64,000 nt of DNA from positions 1 to 64,000 of the forward strand of contig JAURPJ010000132.1 of NCBI GenBank assembly GCA_030835305.1. Direction: 5' to 3'. Numbering within the stretch: position 1 is the first letter of the stretch; the number at the start of each line of letters is the position of its first letter. This DNA is from Verrucomicrobiota bacterium. GTDB lineage: Bacteria > Verrucomicrobiota > Verrucomicrobiia > Verrucomicrobiales > Akkermansiaceae. The notes beneath the pieces were generated by a model, which was given only the letters and a program-made list of their open reading frames with translations, had not been told where the DNA came from and did no database searches. This document shows positions 1-9,362 of the stretch, piece by piece. The translations under genes and the position numbers were made by a program.

Positions 1-2
1 AC

Positions 3-182
3 CCTTTTTTTGCGAAGCAATTGAAATTGGAATTGGGGAAAATCCAGAATGGTGAAGGGATGATTGATGAATCTTTTGTGACTGAAGAAACCCGCGAGCA
101 GATGTTGGTTTTTGGGAAAGAGAATCCTTATCCGGACAGTGCGGTGAAACCCAACACACCACTTCCCGCTATCCGAAAATGA
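3..182 (+). CDS. C-terminal end of an unidentified protein (partial)
   Basis: An open frame enters from the left edge and ends at TGA 180-182, giving about 59 residues with no family I recognise. The fragment is charged (…GMIDESFVTEETREQM…) and ends in a Pro-rich tail. Its stop overlaps an ATG at 179 (ATGA), the usual sign of translational coupling to the acetyltransferase that follows. Without the upstream sequence the function cannot be given. Confidence 0.5.
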   Translation, partial: PFFAKQLKLELGKIQNGEGMIDESFVTEETREQMLVFGKENPYPDSAVKPNTPLPAIRK

Positions 183-258
183 GTCACGTGGTCCGAAATA
201 TCATTCCAGGGACCTAGAGGCCTGCCTCGGGATCTATCGAGCCAACTTTGAAGCTGGG

Positions 259-723
259 TTGATTCCGGATCACCATGAAGGTAATTTTATGGAGGTCCTG
301 AACTCGACCGAAATACGGCCCCTGGTCATTATCAATAATGGTAAGATTTTGGGTTGTGATTCGATCAGCTGTTCCTGCCAGGGCTCCACCTTGTCTGCAA
401 ATTTCAGCTATGGCTTGATCCACCCTGACCATCATCGCAAGAAATTGGGCTCTTATTTTCTGGTGAGTCACTTGTCTTTACTTGCGGAAAGTCGCGCCGG
501 GGGTGTGGTGTCGCTGAGCTCGATTAAAAGGTCGGTGGGGTTTGATGCCGACCTAGTTGGTTTCACTGAATACGATCAAACGAAGGATGAGTTCGGCAAT
601 CGATTCCATGAGCTTTGCCTGAAGGTTGGCCGCCGGAACCATCAGAATGCGAAAGATGACATGGCTGCCAGTAGCTTTGAGATGGATCCTGCTTTGTGGG
701 TGCCTATGATTCCGCAGGGTTAG
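259..723 (+). CDS. GNAT-family N-acetyltransferase, damaged 5' end
   Basis: The protein has the acetyl-CoA binding motif A of GNAT enzymes (SYGLIHPDHHRKKLGSYFL, about residues 50-68), with the R/Q-x-x-G-like turn at RKKLG. It would transfer an acetyl group from acetyl-CoA to an unknown amine. The open frame continues upstream of the TTG at 259 with GNAT-like residues (HSRDLEACLGIYRANF) to about position 148 but holds no ATG or GTG. A good ATG at 179, coupled to the previous stop, lies in another frame and hits TAG at 215-217. The natural N-terminus is therefore probably split by a frameshift, and the TTG start is only the first usable codon in the surviving frame. Substrate unknown. Confidence 0.65.
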   Translation: MIPDHHEGNFMEVLNSTEIRPLVIINNGKILGCDSISCSCQGSTLSANFSYGLIHPDHHRKKLGSYFLVSHLSLLAESRAGGVVSLSSIKRSVGFDADLVGFTEYDQTKDEFGNRFHELCLKVGRRNHQNAKDDMAASSFEMDPALWVPMIPQG

Positions 724-749
724 GTTGGACGGTGGAGTTGGGATTAGAA

Positions 750-1325
750 TTAGAATAGCTCATCCTGGATGTGGGTGGGCTTGCTTTTCAGGAGCGGATT
801 GATGGCTCTTTCCGTGGCCAATAGTGCGTGAGCTGTTGTGAAGGATTCGAGGCCTTCAAGGAGGAAGGATCTTTGTTCGTCTTTGGTCAGGATTACCGGC
901 ATACGATGGTGAATCGGTGACACCAGTGAGTTTGCCTCTGTGGTGAGCATAGAGAAACAGGGACCAAACTCCGCGCTTTCTTCCCAGACTCCTGCCATCC
1001 AGAGCCAGTCATAATTAGGGCTGCGGAAAAGGTGGGTTTGCTTGTTCCCTTTGGGGCCACTCCATTCGTAGTAGGAGATTACCGGAATCAGGCAGCGCCG
1101 CTTTTCGATCGCATCCTTCCACATCGGACTGTCAAGGTTGTCGCTGCGGGTGTTGTTCACCACTCCGAGGCCTTTCCGTTGAAATCCCCAGCGCATCGAC
1201 ACGATCTCGTCGCCGGGCAATTTCACGGGTGCGTGGTCCGTGCGCCGGATCAACTTGCTTTCAACTTCCTTGATCGCTTCGCGGATGTCTCTTGGATTTT
1301 TGGCGGTGTTGAAGGCGTTGCACAT
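750..1325 (-). CDS. SOS response-associated peptidase, HMCES/YedK family (abasic-site processing)
   Basis: SRAP proteins form a covalent thiazolidine link to abasic sites in single-stranded DNA through an N-terminal cysteine, shielding them from breakage. I chose the start so that Cys follows the initiator (MCNAF), because this Cys2 must be exposed after Met removal. An earlier start 15 bases upstream would bury it. Other active-site residues are present: Asn57/58 (VVNNTR), Glu87 in YYEW, and His139/140 in HHRMPVIL, with the family MRWGF motif. Length 191 aa is close to the family norm. The start overlaps the stop of the DUF1287 gene (TAATG), so the two are translationally coupled. Confidence 0.93.
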   Translation of the reverse strand: MCNAFNTAKNPRDIREAIKEVESKLIRRTDHAPVKLPGDEIVSMRWGFQRKGLGVVNNTRSDNLDSPMWKDAIEKRRCLIPVISYYEWSGPKGNKQTHLFRSPNYDWLWMAGVWEESAEFGPCFSMLTTEANSLVSPIHHRMPVILTKDEQRSFLLEGLESFTTAHALLATERAINPLLKSKPTHIQDELF

Positions 1326-1909
1326 TAGTCTTTGAACCAACGGTAGTGACCAGTCAGTTTATAGGTGAAGAGGTCGTTGTCTTCGGAAGCCCCGCCACCG
1401 ATATTATGAATGACGTAGGGGACGCCTTCGGAGTTTTTCTTGTCCGAAACGATCATGATATGCGGGCGGTTCCCTGGCACCTTGCAGGTGACAAGGTCGC
1501 CGGGGTTGAAGTTGGCGGGATCCTCGGTGAGCTTCTGCTCGATGCCACGGCGTTTGAAGTATCGGCGCAGGTTGGGGACGCGTCGGTGATCGATGTTTTT
1601 GTCCGCGCGTGCGAGTCCCCAGATTCTGGGATATTTGGAAAAGTTCTTCTTCATATCCTCGTGGACCAGCTTTTGGAGGTCGAAGTCGAGCTTGCGGAGG
1701 GCGCGGATGACGACGTCGGTGCAGACGCCGCGTTCCATCGGGACGTCGCCGTTAGGATACTTGAGAGCGACGTATGAGCCATCGTAAGTTGTGGTGACGC
1801 CGATTTGCTTGCGGGCTTCGGCGACGAGGCGGCGGCTTTTGGTTTGCACGGAATGTTCACCACAGGCGAGAAGCGTAAGGAAAAGGAAGAGAGGACTGAG
1901 GATTCTCAT
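1325..1909 (-). CDS. DUF1287 domain lipoprotein
   Basis: A 194-residue protein starting with a lipoprotein signal (MRILSPLFLFLTLLACGEHS, lipobox LLAC with Cys16). The body matches the DUF1287 family: the RGVCTDVVIRALR block containing the conserved Cys, and a distal HIMIVSD block with its His, a Cys-His arrangement like NlpC/P60-type folds. Enzyme activity is unproven; a cell-wall amidase or transglutaminase-like role is inference from the fold. It is the first gene of a two-gene reverse-strand unit with the HMCES protein, sharing one base. Confidence 0.85.
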   Translation of the reverse strand: MRILSPLFLFLTLLACGEHSVQTKSRRLVAEARKQIGVTTTYDGSYVALKYPNGDVPMERGVCTDVVIRALRKLDFDLQKLVHEDMKKNFSKYPRIWGLARADKNIDHRRVPNLRRYFKRRGIEQKLTEDPANFNPGDLVTCKVPGNRPHIMIVSDKKNSEGVPYVIHNIGGGASEDNDLFTYKLTGHYRWFKD

Positions 1910-1938
1910 TCAGAGACAAGCGAGGTGGTTCGCGGCGT

Positions 1939-2283
1939 TTGTCTGATGTGATATTTGCAGAGATCACCGATAAAATGGGAACGGCCGCCAGCTGGTGGAT
2001 TCTTGCAAGTTTTTTAGCTGTTCCTTTGGTTTATGGGGCGTTGCGGGTCACTGGAAAGACCGGAATGGTCGTGGTGCTGGTCCTTGCAGGTGGGCTCTCG
2101 TTTCTGATGACGCTGGCGGCGGTTCAGGAAGCGTATTTCGAAGGTGAATTCAGCCTCTTGCTCCGCGACAAGCTTGGAAGTCGATGGATCGCCCATCAGA
2201 TCGCTTCGGGATGCCTTCCGGTCGTGTTGGTATCGATTGCGTTGGGTTTGAGGCGCCGCTGGTCCCAGCAGGACTTTGTTTAG
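1939..2283 (+). CDS. small hypothetical membrane protein
   Basis: A 114-residue protein with three likely membrane helices: WWILASFLAVPLVYGALRV, VVVLVLAGGLSFLMTLAAV and CLPVVLVSIALGL, with a basic C-terminal tail (RRRWSQQ). No family recognised. The listed start is TTG at 1939; an in-frame ATG at 1975 (MGTAASWW) is equally possible and keeps all three helices. It is divergent from the DUF1287 gene, 29 bases away. Confidence 0.6.
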   Translation: MSDVIFAEITDKMGTAASWWILASFLAVPLVYGALRVTGKTGMVVVLVLAGGLSFLMTLAAVQEAYFEGEFSLLLRDKLGSRWIAHQIASGCLPVVLVSIALGLRRRWSQQDFV

Positions 2284-2430
2284 GTCAGGCCTAATTTTTT
2301 CTTCTTTACGTTGTGGCTGCGGTAGGAAATCTATTTTGGAGTAAAAGAACTTCCATAGAATTTCGACGGTGTATGGCTTCGTGGGGACCACGACTTCTTC
2401 GTTCCGCAATAGCCGGTAGAAAGAATGACT

Positions 2431-3492
2431 CTACGCGAGGTCCTCGTTAAAGTAGACCTTGATGTAGCCCATCTTGCGCTCTTCGTCGTAGCCTTTTTCG
2501 AGAACGTCGTCGGGTTTGTCGACGACCTTGGGGCTCAGGCGTATTTCGACGCCTGTGTCCAATTTCATCATGCGCTTCATGAATTTCTGGGCCTTGGAGA
2601 TATCACGTTTTGAAATGTCGAAGTTCTCTTCGAGCTTGATACCTTCCTCTTCTTCAAGTCGTTGGAGTTCTTCCGAAAAACGGGTTTTGGCAGCTTCGGT
2701 ACGGAGGGCGTTTTCTTCAAATTCCTGGAGGCTGAATTGCTTCTGATCGCGAAGGTATGAGAGAGCTTCATGGGCCGGCTCATTGACGTCCCAGGGCGGG
2801 CTGTCTTCGGCGATGCCTTGGGGAGAGACCGCATTGACGGCCATTTCGGCTACCCGCTTGCTGAGAAGGGCCGAATCGGGAATAGGACGGACACCGAGAA
2901 AATCGCGAACCCAGAAGCGCGATTCGGATCCGGCACGGTCAAAGGTGAGAACGTAGAATCCTTTCTTTTCGAAATGCTCGACAATGAAGCAGCCCTTATC
3001 GATCTTTTCGGGATTGATGCCTTGCTCGGTTTCGAGCTGGAGGTCGCCATCACGCGTCGCGATGCTTAGGAAAGGAGTCATGCTTTCGGATTTCAGGATG
3101 CAGATGGCGCGCTTCGTTTCGCCATCGACATCGACCGAATTGATGAGCGAGATACAAAGGTCGCCGGACTTGATGTTCGGGTGCGATGACTTTGAGTAAA
3201 GGCGTTGGGCAATTTCACAGCCCTGCTTGAGAAGGGTGTCCGAGTCTTCGAAAATCGCCTTGGCGCTGGTGTTGATCTCGTTTTTTTCGAGCGAGCTGTG
3301 GTGGGTGAATCGCTGGCCGATAAGATTGCGGAAGGGCTTCAGAAAAATGGGGCAGAGAACTTTTTGGTCTTCTTCGCTGACATTGAAGAGTTGCTTCGAG
3401 GTTTGCAGGGGCTCGTCGCGGGAGGGATTTCCCACTTTTGCAAGAACCAGTCCGGCGATTTTCACCGCCTCAAAATTGAGCTTCAACGTCAT
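2431..3492 (-). CDS. nucleoid-associated protein, NdpA/YejK family
   Basis: A 353-residue cytoplasmic protein of the 37-kDa nucleoid-associated family. Supporting features are length, the N-terminal region around SKQLFNVSEEDQKVLCPIF, the central GDLCISLI block, the charged AAKTRFSEELQRLEEEEG linker, and the C-terminal KVYFNEDLA strand. Family members bind the nucleoid, but their biochemical role is poorly defined. It stands alone on the reverse strand. No signal peptide or membrane segment is visible. Confidence 0.8.
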   Translation of the reverse strand: MTLKLNFEAVKIAGLVLAKVGNPSRDEPLQTSKQLFNVSEEDQKVLCPIFLKPFRNLIGQRFTHHSSLEKNEINTSAKAIFEDSDTLLKQGCEIAQRLYSKSSHPNIKSGDLCISLINSVDVDGETKRAICILKSESMTPFLSIATRDGDLQLETEQGINPEKIDKGCFIVEHFEKKGFYVLTFDRAGSESRFWVRDFLGVRPIPDSALLSKRVAEMAVNAVSPQGIAEDSPPWDVNEPAHEALSYLRDQKQFSLQEFEENALRTEAAKTRFSEELQRLEEEEGIKLEENFDISKRDISKAQKFMKRMMKLDTGVEIRLSPKVVDKPDDVLEKGYDEERKMGYIKVYFNEDLA

Positions 3493-3581
3493 GCTGACTA
3501 TCTAGGGAGAGGGCGCGAAATAAGGAATGTAAATTCGAGAAAAATGCGTGAGATGTGGGTAGAATGTGAACAAGCTATCCC

Positions 3582-4721
3582 ATGCGCATCATTCGAACTC
3601 TCGCTCTTGTTGGATTTGGAATCAGTGCCTACCTCGTTTGGATGAAACTGACGGGCCGGATCACTTCGGTGGTGGGCTGCGGCGGTGAAGGCGGCTGTGC
3701 CAATGTCCTTGGGTCCCAATGGTCGCAGTGGTTTTTAATTCCGGTGAGTGCGGTCTCGGCGTGCTTTTATCTCGGAGTGATTACGCTGACCTTTAAGGTC
3801 TCAAAGCCTCTTCTTACCATGGGCGCTTTTCTTCTGATCGTGGCCGCGGTTTGGTTCATGGGCTTGCAGGCTATTGTCATCAAATCGTTTTGCCCGTGGT
3901 GTTTCGCCACTCATTTGACCGGACTCCTGACCGCCGGGGCTATTCTGTGGAAAGCGAGGGCTCCTTTCAAAGCGTCTTTTGCGGTTATCCCGTTGGTTCT
4001 CATGACGGTGCTGGCACTGGGCCAGGTTTACGGCCCCAAGCCCAAGACTTATGAAGTCACCTCGGAGACGGGCATTGAAAAGCGCAAGGAGGTGAAGGTT
4101 CAGAATGAAGGCAAGGGGAAGTTGGTGGCCTTCAAGGATCTCACGGGCAAGGTCGTGAAAACCTACCGCCTTGGCTCGGTGCCTTTGATCGGTTCGCCAA
4201 ACGCGAAGCATTTCGTCGTAAAGTATTTCGATTATACCTGTGCTTCGTGCCGCACCATGGAGGAAGATTTGGCCGCTTTGATGCAGAAGTATCCCGGGCA
4301 GGTTGCCGTGATTGTTTTGCCGACGCCACTGAACCGGGTGTGTAATCCCTACCTTAGCCCAAAAATCCACGACCACGAACATGCTTGCGAGTTGGCTCGT
4401 TTGGGTCTCGCGGCCTGGAAGGCACAGCCCGAGTCGTTCGAGGAAGCACATGAAATTCTCTTTCAGCGTCCGGTCCATTCCGGAGCCAGCGCCAGGGCCC
4501 GGCTCGAGGAGGTCATCCCGGCTGAAAAGCTGGATACGGCCCTCAAGGATCCTTGGCTTGAGGCCTTGCTGAAGTCCAATCTGGAAGACTATCGCGTCCT
4601 TTCCAGCCAGCGAATTGAGATGCCCAAGCTGATGGTGAGGGGCACCAGGACAATGCATGGCCTCGCGCCTACCACAGAGAAATTCCTGAAGCTCATTGCG
4701 AAGGAGTTCCAGCTCCGGTAG
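3582..4721 (+). CDS. vitamin K epoxide reductase fused to a thioredoxin/DsbA-like domain
   Basis: VKOR homologues reoxidise or drive a periplasmic disulfide-forming partner using quinone. Residues 1-150 carry the VKOR four-helix core: loop cysteines Cys33 and Cys39 (GCGGEGGCANVLGSQW) and the quinone-facing CPWC at 104-107. Residues about 195-375 form a thioredoxin-like domain with CASC at 220-223 (DYTCASCRTME). The DsbB-type and DsbA-type activities thus sit on one chain, as in cyanobacterial and some other VKOR fusions. The last 29 bases overlap the convergent membrane-protein gene. Periplasmic orientation of the thioredoxin part is inferred. Confidence 0.92.
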   Translation: MRIIRTLALVGFGISAYLVWMKLTGRITSVVGCGGEGGCANVLGSQWSQWFLIPVSAVSACFYLGVITLTFKVSKPLLTMGAFLLIVAAVWFMGLQAIVIKSFCPWCFATHLTGLLTAGAILWKARAPFKASFAVIPLVLMTVLALGQVYGPKPKTYEVTSETGIEKRKEVKVQNEGKGKLVAFKDLTGKVVKTYRLGSVPLIGSPNAKHFVVKYFDYTCASCRTMEEDLAALMQKYPGQVAVIVLPTPLNRVCNPYLSPKIHDHEHACELARLGLAAWKAQPESFEEAHEILFQRPVHSGASARARLEEVIPAEKLDTALKDPWLEALLKSNLEDYRVLSSQRIEMPKLMVRGTRTMHGLAPTTEKFLKLIAKEFQLR

Positions 4722-5400
4722 GAGCCTCATCCTCGTCGTCATGCTCGGTAAATTCGTCGACGAGCTCTTCACGTTGTTCTGCGATCGCACGGTCGTATTT
4801 AGCAAGCAAATCGCCGGCTTTATCGGTTGAGGTAATGAGGGCAATGACGAGGTATTGTGAGATGGCAAGGCCGTAGCAAATCCACCCAATGGGGGCACCG
4901 GGTGAATCCGGGTCGCCCCCGAAGATCGCTGACATCATCGCGAAGACAGGGCTGGAACGATTGAGATGAACGCAGCCAAATTTTTTGATCCAAGAAACCC
5001 GATCGTTCCAAAGATCAAGGAAGAGCCGTTTTCCGATCGGCAGGTTCAAGGGCCCGGAATGGAGGACGCCGAACAAAGCGTGATCCGGCATCAATTCGAT
5101 TACGCCGATGACGAGAAGGAGGCGGAAAAAGATTCCAACCCAACTTTGTTCGCCCTGGAGATCGAGTGGAACCCAGCCAAAGAGCAGGTGTTCCATGTTC
5201 GCAGTGGCTACGAGCAGGATCATGGCGGCGCGGAACCACTCTTCGAGGTCTTTCTCAAGCTCTACTTCCACTTTGGCCATACGCATGCCCTTGCGGATCA
5301 CAAACCGGAAAAGCGGGATCGCGATTAGGCCCACCATGATTCTGGTGAGTGGTTTTAGGATGGGGCGGAGGATGGCCCAGCGGAGAAGGTTTCCGAACAC
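4693..5400 (-). CDS. hypothetical multi-pass membrane protein
   Basis: A 235-residue protein starting at GTG. It has an N-terminal hydrophobic region (IMVGLIAIPLFRFVI), a second helix (AAMILLVATANMEHLLFG), a third (WVGIFFRLLLVIGVIELM) and a fourth near residues 170-190 (WICYGLAISQYLVIALI), then an acidic tail (DEFTEHDDEDEAP). No named domain recognised. It converges on the VKOR gene with a 29-base tail overlap. Confidence 0.75.
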   Translation of the reverse strand: MFGNLLRWAILRPILKPLTRIMVGLIAIPLFRFVIRKGMRMAKVEVELEKDLEEWFRAAMILLVATANMEHLLFGWVPLDLQGEQSWVGIFFRLLLVIGVIELMPDHALFGVLHSGPLNLPIGKRLFLDLWNDRVSWIKKFGCVHLNRSSPVFAMMSAIFGGDPDSPGAPIGWICYGLAISQYLVIALITSTDKAGDLLAKYDRAIAEQREELVDEFTEHDDEDEAPTGAGTPSQ

Positions 5401-5542
5401 GGCGCAACCTAACTAAGGTAGGAAGTGGTAAAAGGAAAGCCCGCCTGACACGCTTGAGACTTTTGGGATAATGATTGGGAAAGCTCCAAAGGCGAAAGTT
5501 GTGGTATAAATCCGGCGTAAGGTCTGCCGATCAATCCCCGAG

Positions 5543-7870
5543 ATGCGCTTCCTTTTCTTCTATTTAGTTCTCGCGACCTGCCTTCAGGCCGATATTCGCA
5601 CGGACGTCGAATCGTTTTTTGAGCAGCACTGTTACGATTGTCACGACGACATTGACAGTGAGGGTGGCCTGAACCTGGTTGATCTAAAATTCGATCCGGA
5701 GAATCCCAAAAATCGTGCGCATTGGGAGGCTGTCTTTCAACGGGTTGAGACCGGTGAGATGCCCCCCAAAAAAAAGAAGCGCCCCGAGGCCAAGGCAATC
5801 GTGGATTTTTTAGAAAAGCTCGAGAGCCCCTTGATCGAGGCTGATCGCGAGGAGCTCCTCAAAACAGGACGGGTTCATGCCCGGCGACTAACGGCCCGGG
5901 AGTATGAGAACTCACTGCATGATCTCCTGGGCATCGACATCCCGCTTGCCGGTGAGTTGACCGCCGATGCCGGAGAAGGGTTCACCACCAATGCTGGGAC
6001 ACAGCAGATTTCCCACTTTCATCTCGACAATTATCTGCGTGTTGGCGCGAAGGCGCTCGATGAAGCATTCGCCCGGGCTTTAGATGGCGACAAGCAGTTT
6101 CGCCGTGAGTATTCGGCGAAGGATGTCACCAGTCCGGGACGCGGAAACAACCGGGGTCCCCAGTTTTGGAAAGGGAAGGCCATCTCATGGCACGCCCAGC
6201 TGCAGTTTGCTGGTCGCATTACCAAATCCCGGGTGCCGGACAACGGCTGGTATCGCATTACGATTCATAATCTCGATGCCGTCAATCCGGGCTCTGATGG
6301 CTATCTCTGGGGGACACTTCAGACGGGATCCGGATTTTCAGACGAGCCCCTCCTTTATCCCCTCGGAATTGTCGAGGCTACCACCAAGCCGACAACGCAT
6401 ACTTACGAGGGTTGGATGAAAAAAGACCATATGCTGGTCTTCAAGCCAAACGAGGCCAACTTGAAAAGCCTTCCGAGCAAGGGCGGTAATTTTACCTTTG
6501 GAGGCCGCGATTTCGAGAAGATGGGAATCACTGGGTTTCGATTCGAAAAGATGACCATCGAGCGAATTTACCCTGTTGCGGATCGCAAGCTGGTCCGGTC
6601 TCATCTCTTTGCCGGGCTCGATCCCAACGAACTTAAAACCGACCCTAGTCCGGACCTTTCTAGACTGATTCGTCGCTTCGCTTCGCTTGCTTTTCGCCGT
6701 CCTGTGACGAATGAGCAGATTGCACCGTATGAGGAACTTGCAGCGGAGCAACTCGAGGCAGGGAAGTCCTTCCCGCAGGCACTTCGTTTGGCCTACCATG
6801 CCATTTTGTGTTCGCCAAATTTCCTGACTTTCGTGGAAAAGCCGGGCCCTCTCGACGACTACGCAATCGCCGCCCGTCTCAGCTTTTTGCTTTGGAAAAC
6901 TCTCCCTGATGGTCAGTTGCGCGAGCTCGCCGACGAGGGCAGGCTTCATGAACCAGAGGTTCTGCATCAGCAGATTGCACGACTGTTGGCCCACGAAAAA
7001 TCGTCCAGATTCATTGAGGACTTCACTGACCAATGGCTGGACCTTCGCGATATCGATGCCACCCAGCCGGACCCGCGCCGCTTCCGGAATTTTGATCTAC
7101 CTTTGCAGGGATCGCTTAAGGCGGAAACCCGGGCTTTCGTGGCAGGGTTGATTGCCGAAAACCGCCCTGTCACCCAGCTCTTGAAATCCGACATGGGCTT
7201 TCTCAATACCCGTCTTCGCGATCATTACAAGATGAAGGAGGTGAAACTGACACCTGGCGGCGGACTTCAAAAAGTGAAGCTTGCCCCCGTTCACCGGTCC
7301 GGGCTTCTTACCCAGGCCTCCATTCTTAAAGTCACGGCGGATGGTTCGGTGACCTCGCCGATTCTCCGGGGTGTTTGGGTAAACGAAAAGATCCTGGGTC
7401 GCCAGATTCCGCCTCCGCCCGAGAGTGTCCCCGCGATCGAGCCGGACATCCGTGGCGCGGTTTCCATTCGCGATCAGCTTGCCAAGCACACCAACTCAAC
7501 CTCTTGTGCGAGCTGTCACGATAAGATCGACCCGTCTGGGTTCGCCCTCGAAAGCTACGATCCCATCGGTCAATACCGGACTGCTTATGGAGATAAAAAG
7601 AACTCCGCCAACGTCGATCCCTCCGGAGTCACCCCGGACGGAGTCCGGTTTCAGGCCTTCAATTCCTGGCGGGCGATTTATCTGAACCGTTCGGAAGTTT
7701 TGACCCGCGCTTTCGCAAAACAGGTTTTAAGCTATGGTATCGGCGGAAAGTTGCGATTCAGCGACCGTCCACACCTTGAGCAGATCGTCACCCGGACCTC
7801 CCAAAAAAAGTACGGTCTTCGCAACATCATCCACGCCGCGTTCACCAGCGAAATTTTCCTTAACAAGTAA
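5543..7870 (+). CDS. DUF1592-type planctomycete cytochrome c protein
   Basis: A 775-residue secreted protein (signal MRFLFFYLVLATCLQA). Domain order fits the PVC family: cytochrome c-like PSCyt1 with CYDCH at 30-34, DUF1587 (RRLTAREYENSLHDLLG), DUF1595 (RRPVTNEQI), DUF1592 (AARLSFLLWKTLPD), DUF1588 with a second heme motif CASCHDKIDPSGF near residue 655, and DUF1585 at the C-terminus (QVLSYGIGGKLRFSD). Two CxxCH sites suggest c-type heme and an electron-transfer or oxidative role in the periplasm; the substrate is unknown. It is followed 14 bases later by its usual partner, a DUF1552 gene, so they are almost certainly co-transcribed. Confidence 0.93.
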   Translation: MRFLFFYLVLATCLQADIRTDVESFFEQHCYDCHDDIDSEGGLNLVDLKFDPENPKNRAHWEAVFQRVETGEMPPKKKKRPEAKAIVDFLEKLESPLIEADREELLKTGRVHARRLTAREYENSLHDLLGIDIPLAGELTADAGEGFTTNAGTQQISHFHLDNYLRVGAKALDEAFARALDGDKQFRREYSAKDVTSPGRGNNRGPQFWKGKAISWHAQLQFAGRITKSRVPDNGWYRITIHNLDAVNPGSDGYLWGTLQTGSGFSDEPLLYPLGIVEATTKPTTHTYEGWMKKDHMLVFKPNEANLKSLPSKGGNFTFGGRDFEKMGITGFRFEKMTIERIYPVADRKLVRSHLFAGLDPNELKTDPSPDLSRLIRRFASLAFRRPVTNEQIAPYEELAAEQLEAGKSFPQALRLAYHAILCSPNFLTFVEKPGPLDDYAIAARLSFLLWKTLPDGQLRELADEGRLHEPEVLHQQIARLLAHEKSSRFIEDFTDQWLDLRDIDATQPDPRRFRNFDLPLQGSLKAETRAFVAGLIAENRPVTQLLKSDMGFLNTRLRDHYKMKEVKLTPGGGLQKVKLAPVHRSGLLTQASILKVTADGSVTSPILRGVWVNEKILGRQIPPPPESVPAIEPDIRGAVSIRDQLAKHTNSTSCASCHDKIDPSGFALESYDPIGQYRTAYGDKKNSANVDPSGVTPDGVRFQAFNSWRAIYLNRSEVLTRAFAKQVLSYGIGGKLRFSDRPHLEQIVTRTSQKKYGLRNIIHAAFTSEIFLNK

Positions 7871-7884
7871 CCGTATATCTCCCT

Positions 7885-9132
7885 GTGCATATCTCTACAC
7901 GCAAAGCTCTTCCCCGCCGCACCGTCCTTAAACAGGCCGGGATCGCTCTCGGACTGCCGATGCTCGATGCCATGTCACCAGCCTTTGGGGCCTCCGCACC
8001 TGTGAGCCCAAAGCGCTTCGTCGGGGTTTCGCTCTCGCTGGGGCTGCACAATCCCTACCTCGTTCCCAAGGATAAGGGATCGAGCTACACTCCCTCTCCT
8101 TACCTCAAGTCGATGCAGGACATTCGGGACAAGTTCACCGTGATTTCCGGGAGCTCCCACCCGGGCGTGAAAGGAGGGCACACGGCCGAGGCTTCCATTT
8201 TTTCGGCCTGCCCGATGGGGCGGGGAAGCAATAGCAAGAACACGATCTCGCTGGATCAATACATGGCCAAATACAAGGGGGACGAAACCCGTTTTTCCTC
8301 GTTGGTCCTGAACACCTCGAATCAACGTTCGCCGTCTTACTCAGAAAGCGGAGCTATGATTCCGGCCATCAACGACCCCCGCAAACTTTTTACGGCTCTT
8401 TTTGTCAATGATTCCCCGGACGCCAAGAAGCGGCAACGTGATATCGCCCGCGGCGGAAAATCTATCATGGACATTGTTCGTTCTGAGACCAAAGCGCTCG
8501 AGCGTCAGGTCGGCCCGGGGGACCGCGAGAAGCTCGATGAATGGCTCTCTTCGGTGCGTGAGCTGGAGTTGCGCCTTCAGGCCAACGAAGACTGGATCAA
8601 CAAGCCAAAACCCAAGGTCGGCGAGGCTCCCGCCAGTCCGGATCGTAACAACGCGCCCGACGTTATGCGCGCCTTCCTCGATACCGTCTTCATGGCTCTC
8701 CAGACCGACTCGACCCGCTTTGTCACGCTTCACTGTGCCGGCAACTCGGTGCGATCCCTCGAAGGCGTCGACGAATCCTACCACTCGCTTTCCCACCACG
8801 GTCAAAGCGGTAAGAAGCTCGAACAGCTTGCCGTCGTCGAGAAGACCACTGTCGATCGCTGGGGCGATTTTCTCCGCAAGCTCCAAGGCGCGAACTTGAT
8901 TGATGACACCATGGTAATTCTGACGTCCAATCTCGGAAACGCCTCGTCTCACGACAATCGCAACATGCCGGTGCTCTTCGGTGGTGGGGGTTATAAACAC
9001 GGTCAGCACCTCGCCTTCAGCAGCACCAACAATTACCCGTTGCCAAACCTCTATCTCTCGATGTTGCAGAACCTCGGCATGGAAGCCGAGCAGTTCGCGA
9101 CCTCGACAGGCACGATGAGTGGCTTGGTTTAG
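7885..9132 (+). CDS. DUF1552 domain-containing exported protein
   Basis: A 415-residue protein with a GTG start and a twin-arginine-like leader (LPRRTVLKQAGIALGLPML), typical of this family. The body resembles the alkaline-phosphatase/sulfatase-like DUF1552 fold, with late motifs LHCAGNSVRSLEGV, YHSLSHHGQ and LGNASSHDN. It lies directly after the DUF1592 cytochrome gene, and the two families pair in most PVC genomes. The proteins probably work together in the periplasm on a polymer, but neither has a proven reaction. Confidence 0.92.
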   Translation: MHISTRKALPRRTVLKQAGIALGLPMLDAMSPAFGASAPVSPKRFVGVSLSLGLHNPYLVPKDKGSSYTPSPYLKSMQDIRDKFTVISGSSHPGVKGGHTAEASIFSACPMGRGSNSKNTISLDQYMAKYKGDETRFSSLVLNTSNQRSPSYSESGAMIPAINDPRKLFTALFVNDSPDAKKRQRDIARGGKSIMDIVRSETKALERQVGPGDREKLDEWLSSVRELELRLQANEDWINKPKPKVGEAPASPDRNNAPDVMRAFLDTVFMALQTDSTRFVTLHCAGNSVRSLEGVDESYHSLSHHGQSGKKLEQLAVVEKTTVDRWGDFLRKLQGANLIDDTMVILTSNLGNASSHDNRNMPVLFGGGGYKHGQHLAFSSTNNYPLPNLYLSMLQNLGMEAEQFATSTGTMSGLV

Positions 9133-9362
9133 CGTTCCGGGTAATTGGTATCGGTCCGAAACAATCCAATTTATCACGCCAGACAGAGATGGCGGGAGTG
9201 TTTGGGATCGCTCGTTCGCTCAGAATTTATGGTAGCCGTTCGATAGGCTTTTTGAAGCAAAGTTTGGTCCTTACATGGTCAGTTGCAGCGGCAAGACCGT
9301 TATAAAAATGTAACGGGTGTCGATTCCAGTGCGTCGTTTCAGTTGAACAGAAATCCAACGAA

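Noticed and set aside
3801-4898. 365-residue reverse frame over the VKOR gene
   Set aside because: It lies antisense to a clear family member, lacks domains and reads as low-quality sequence. GC-rich codons leave long empty antisense frames.
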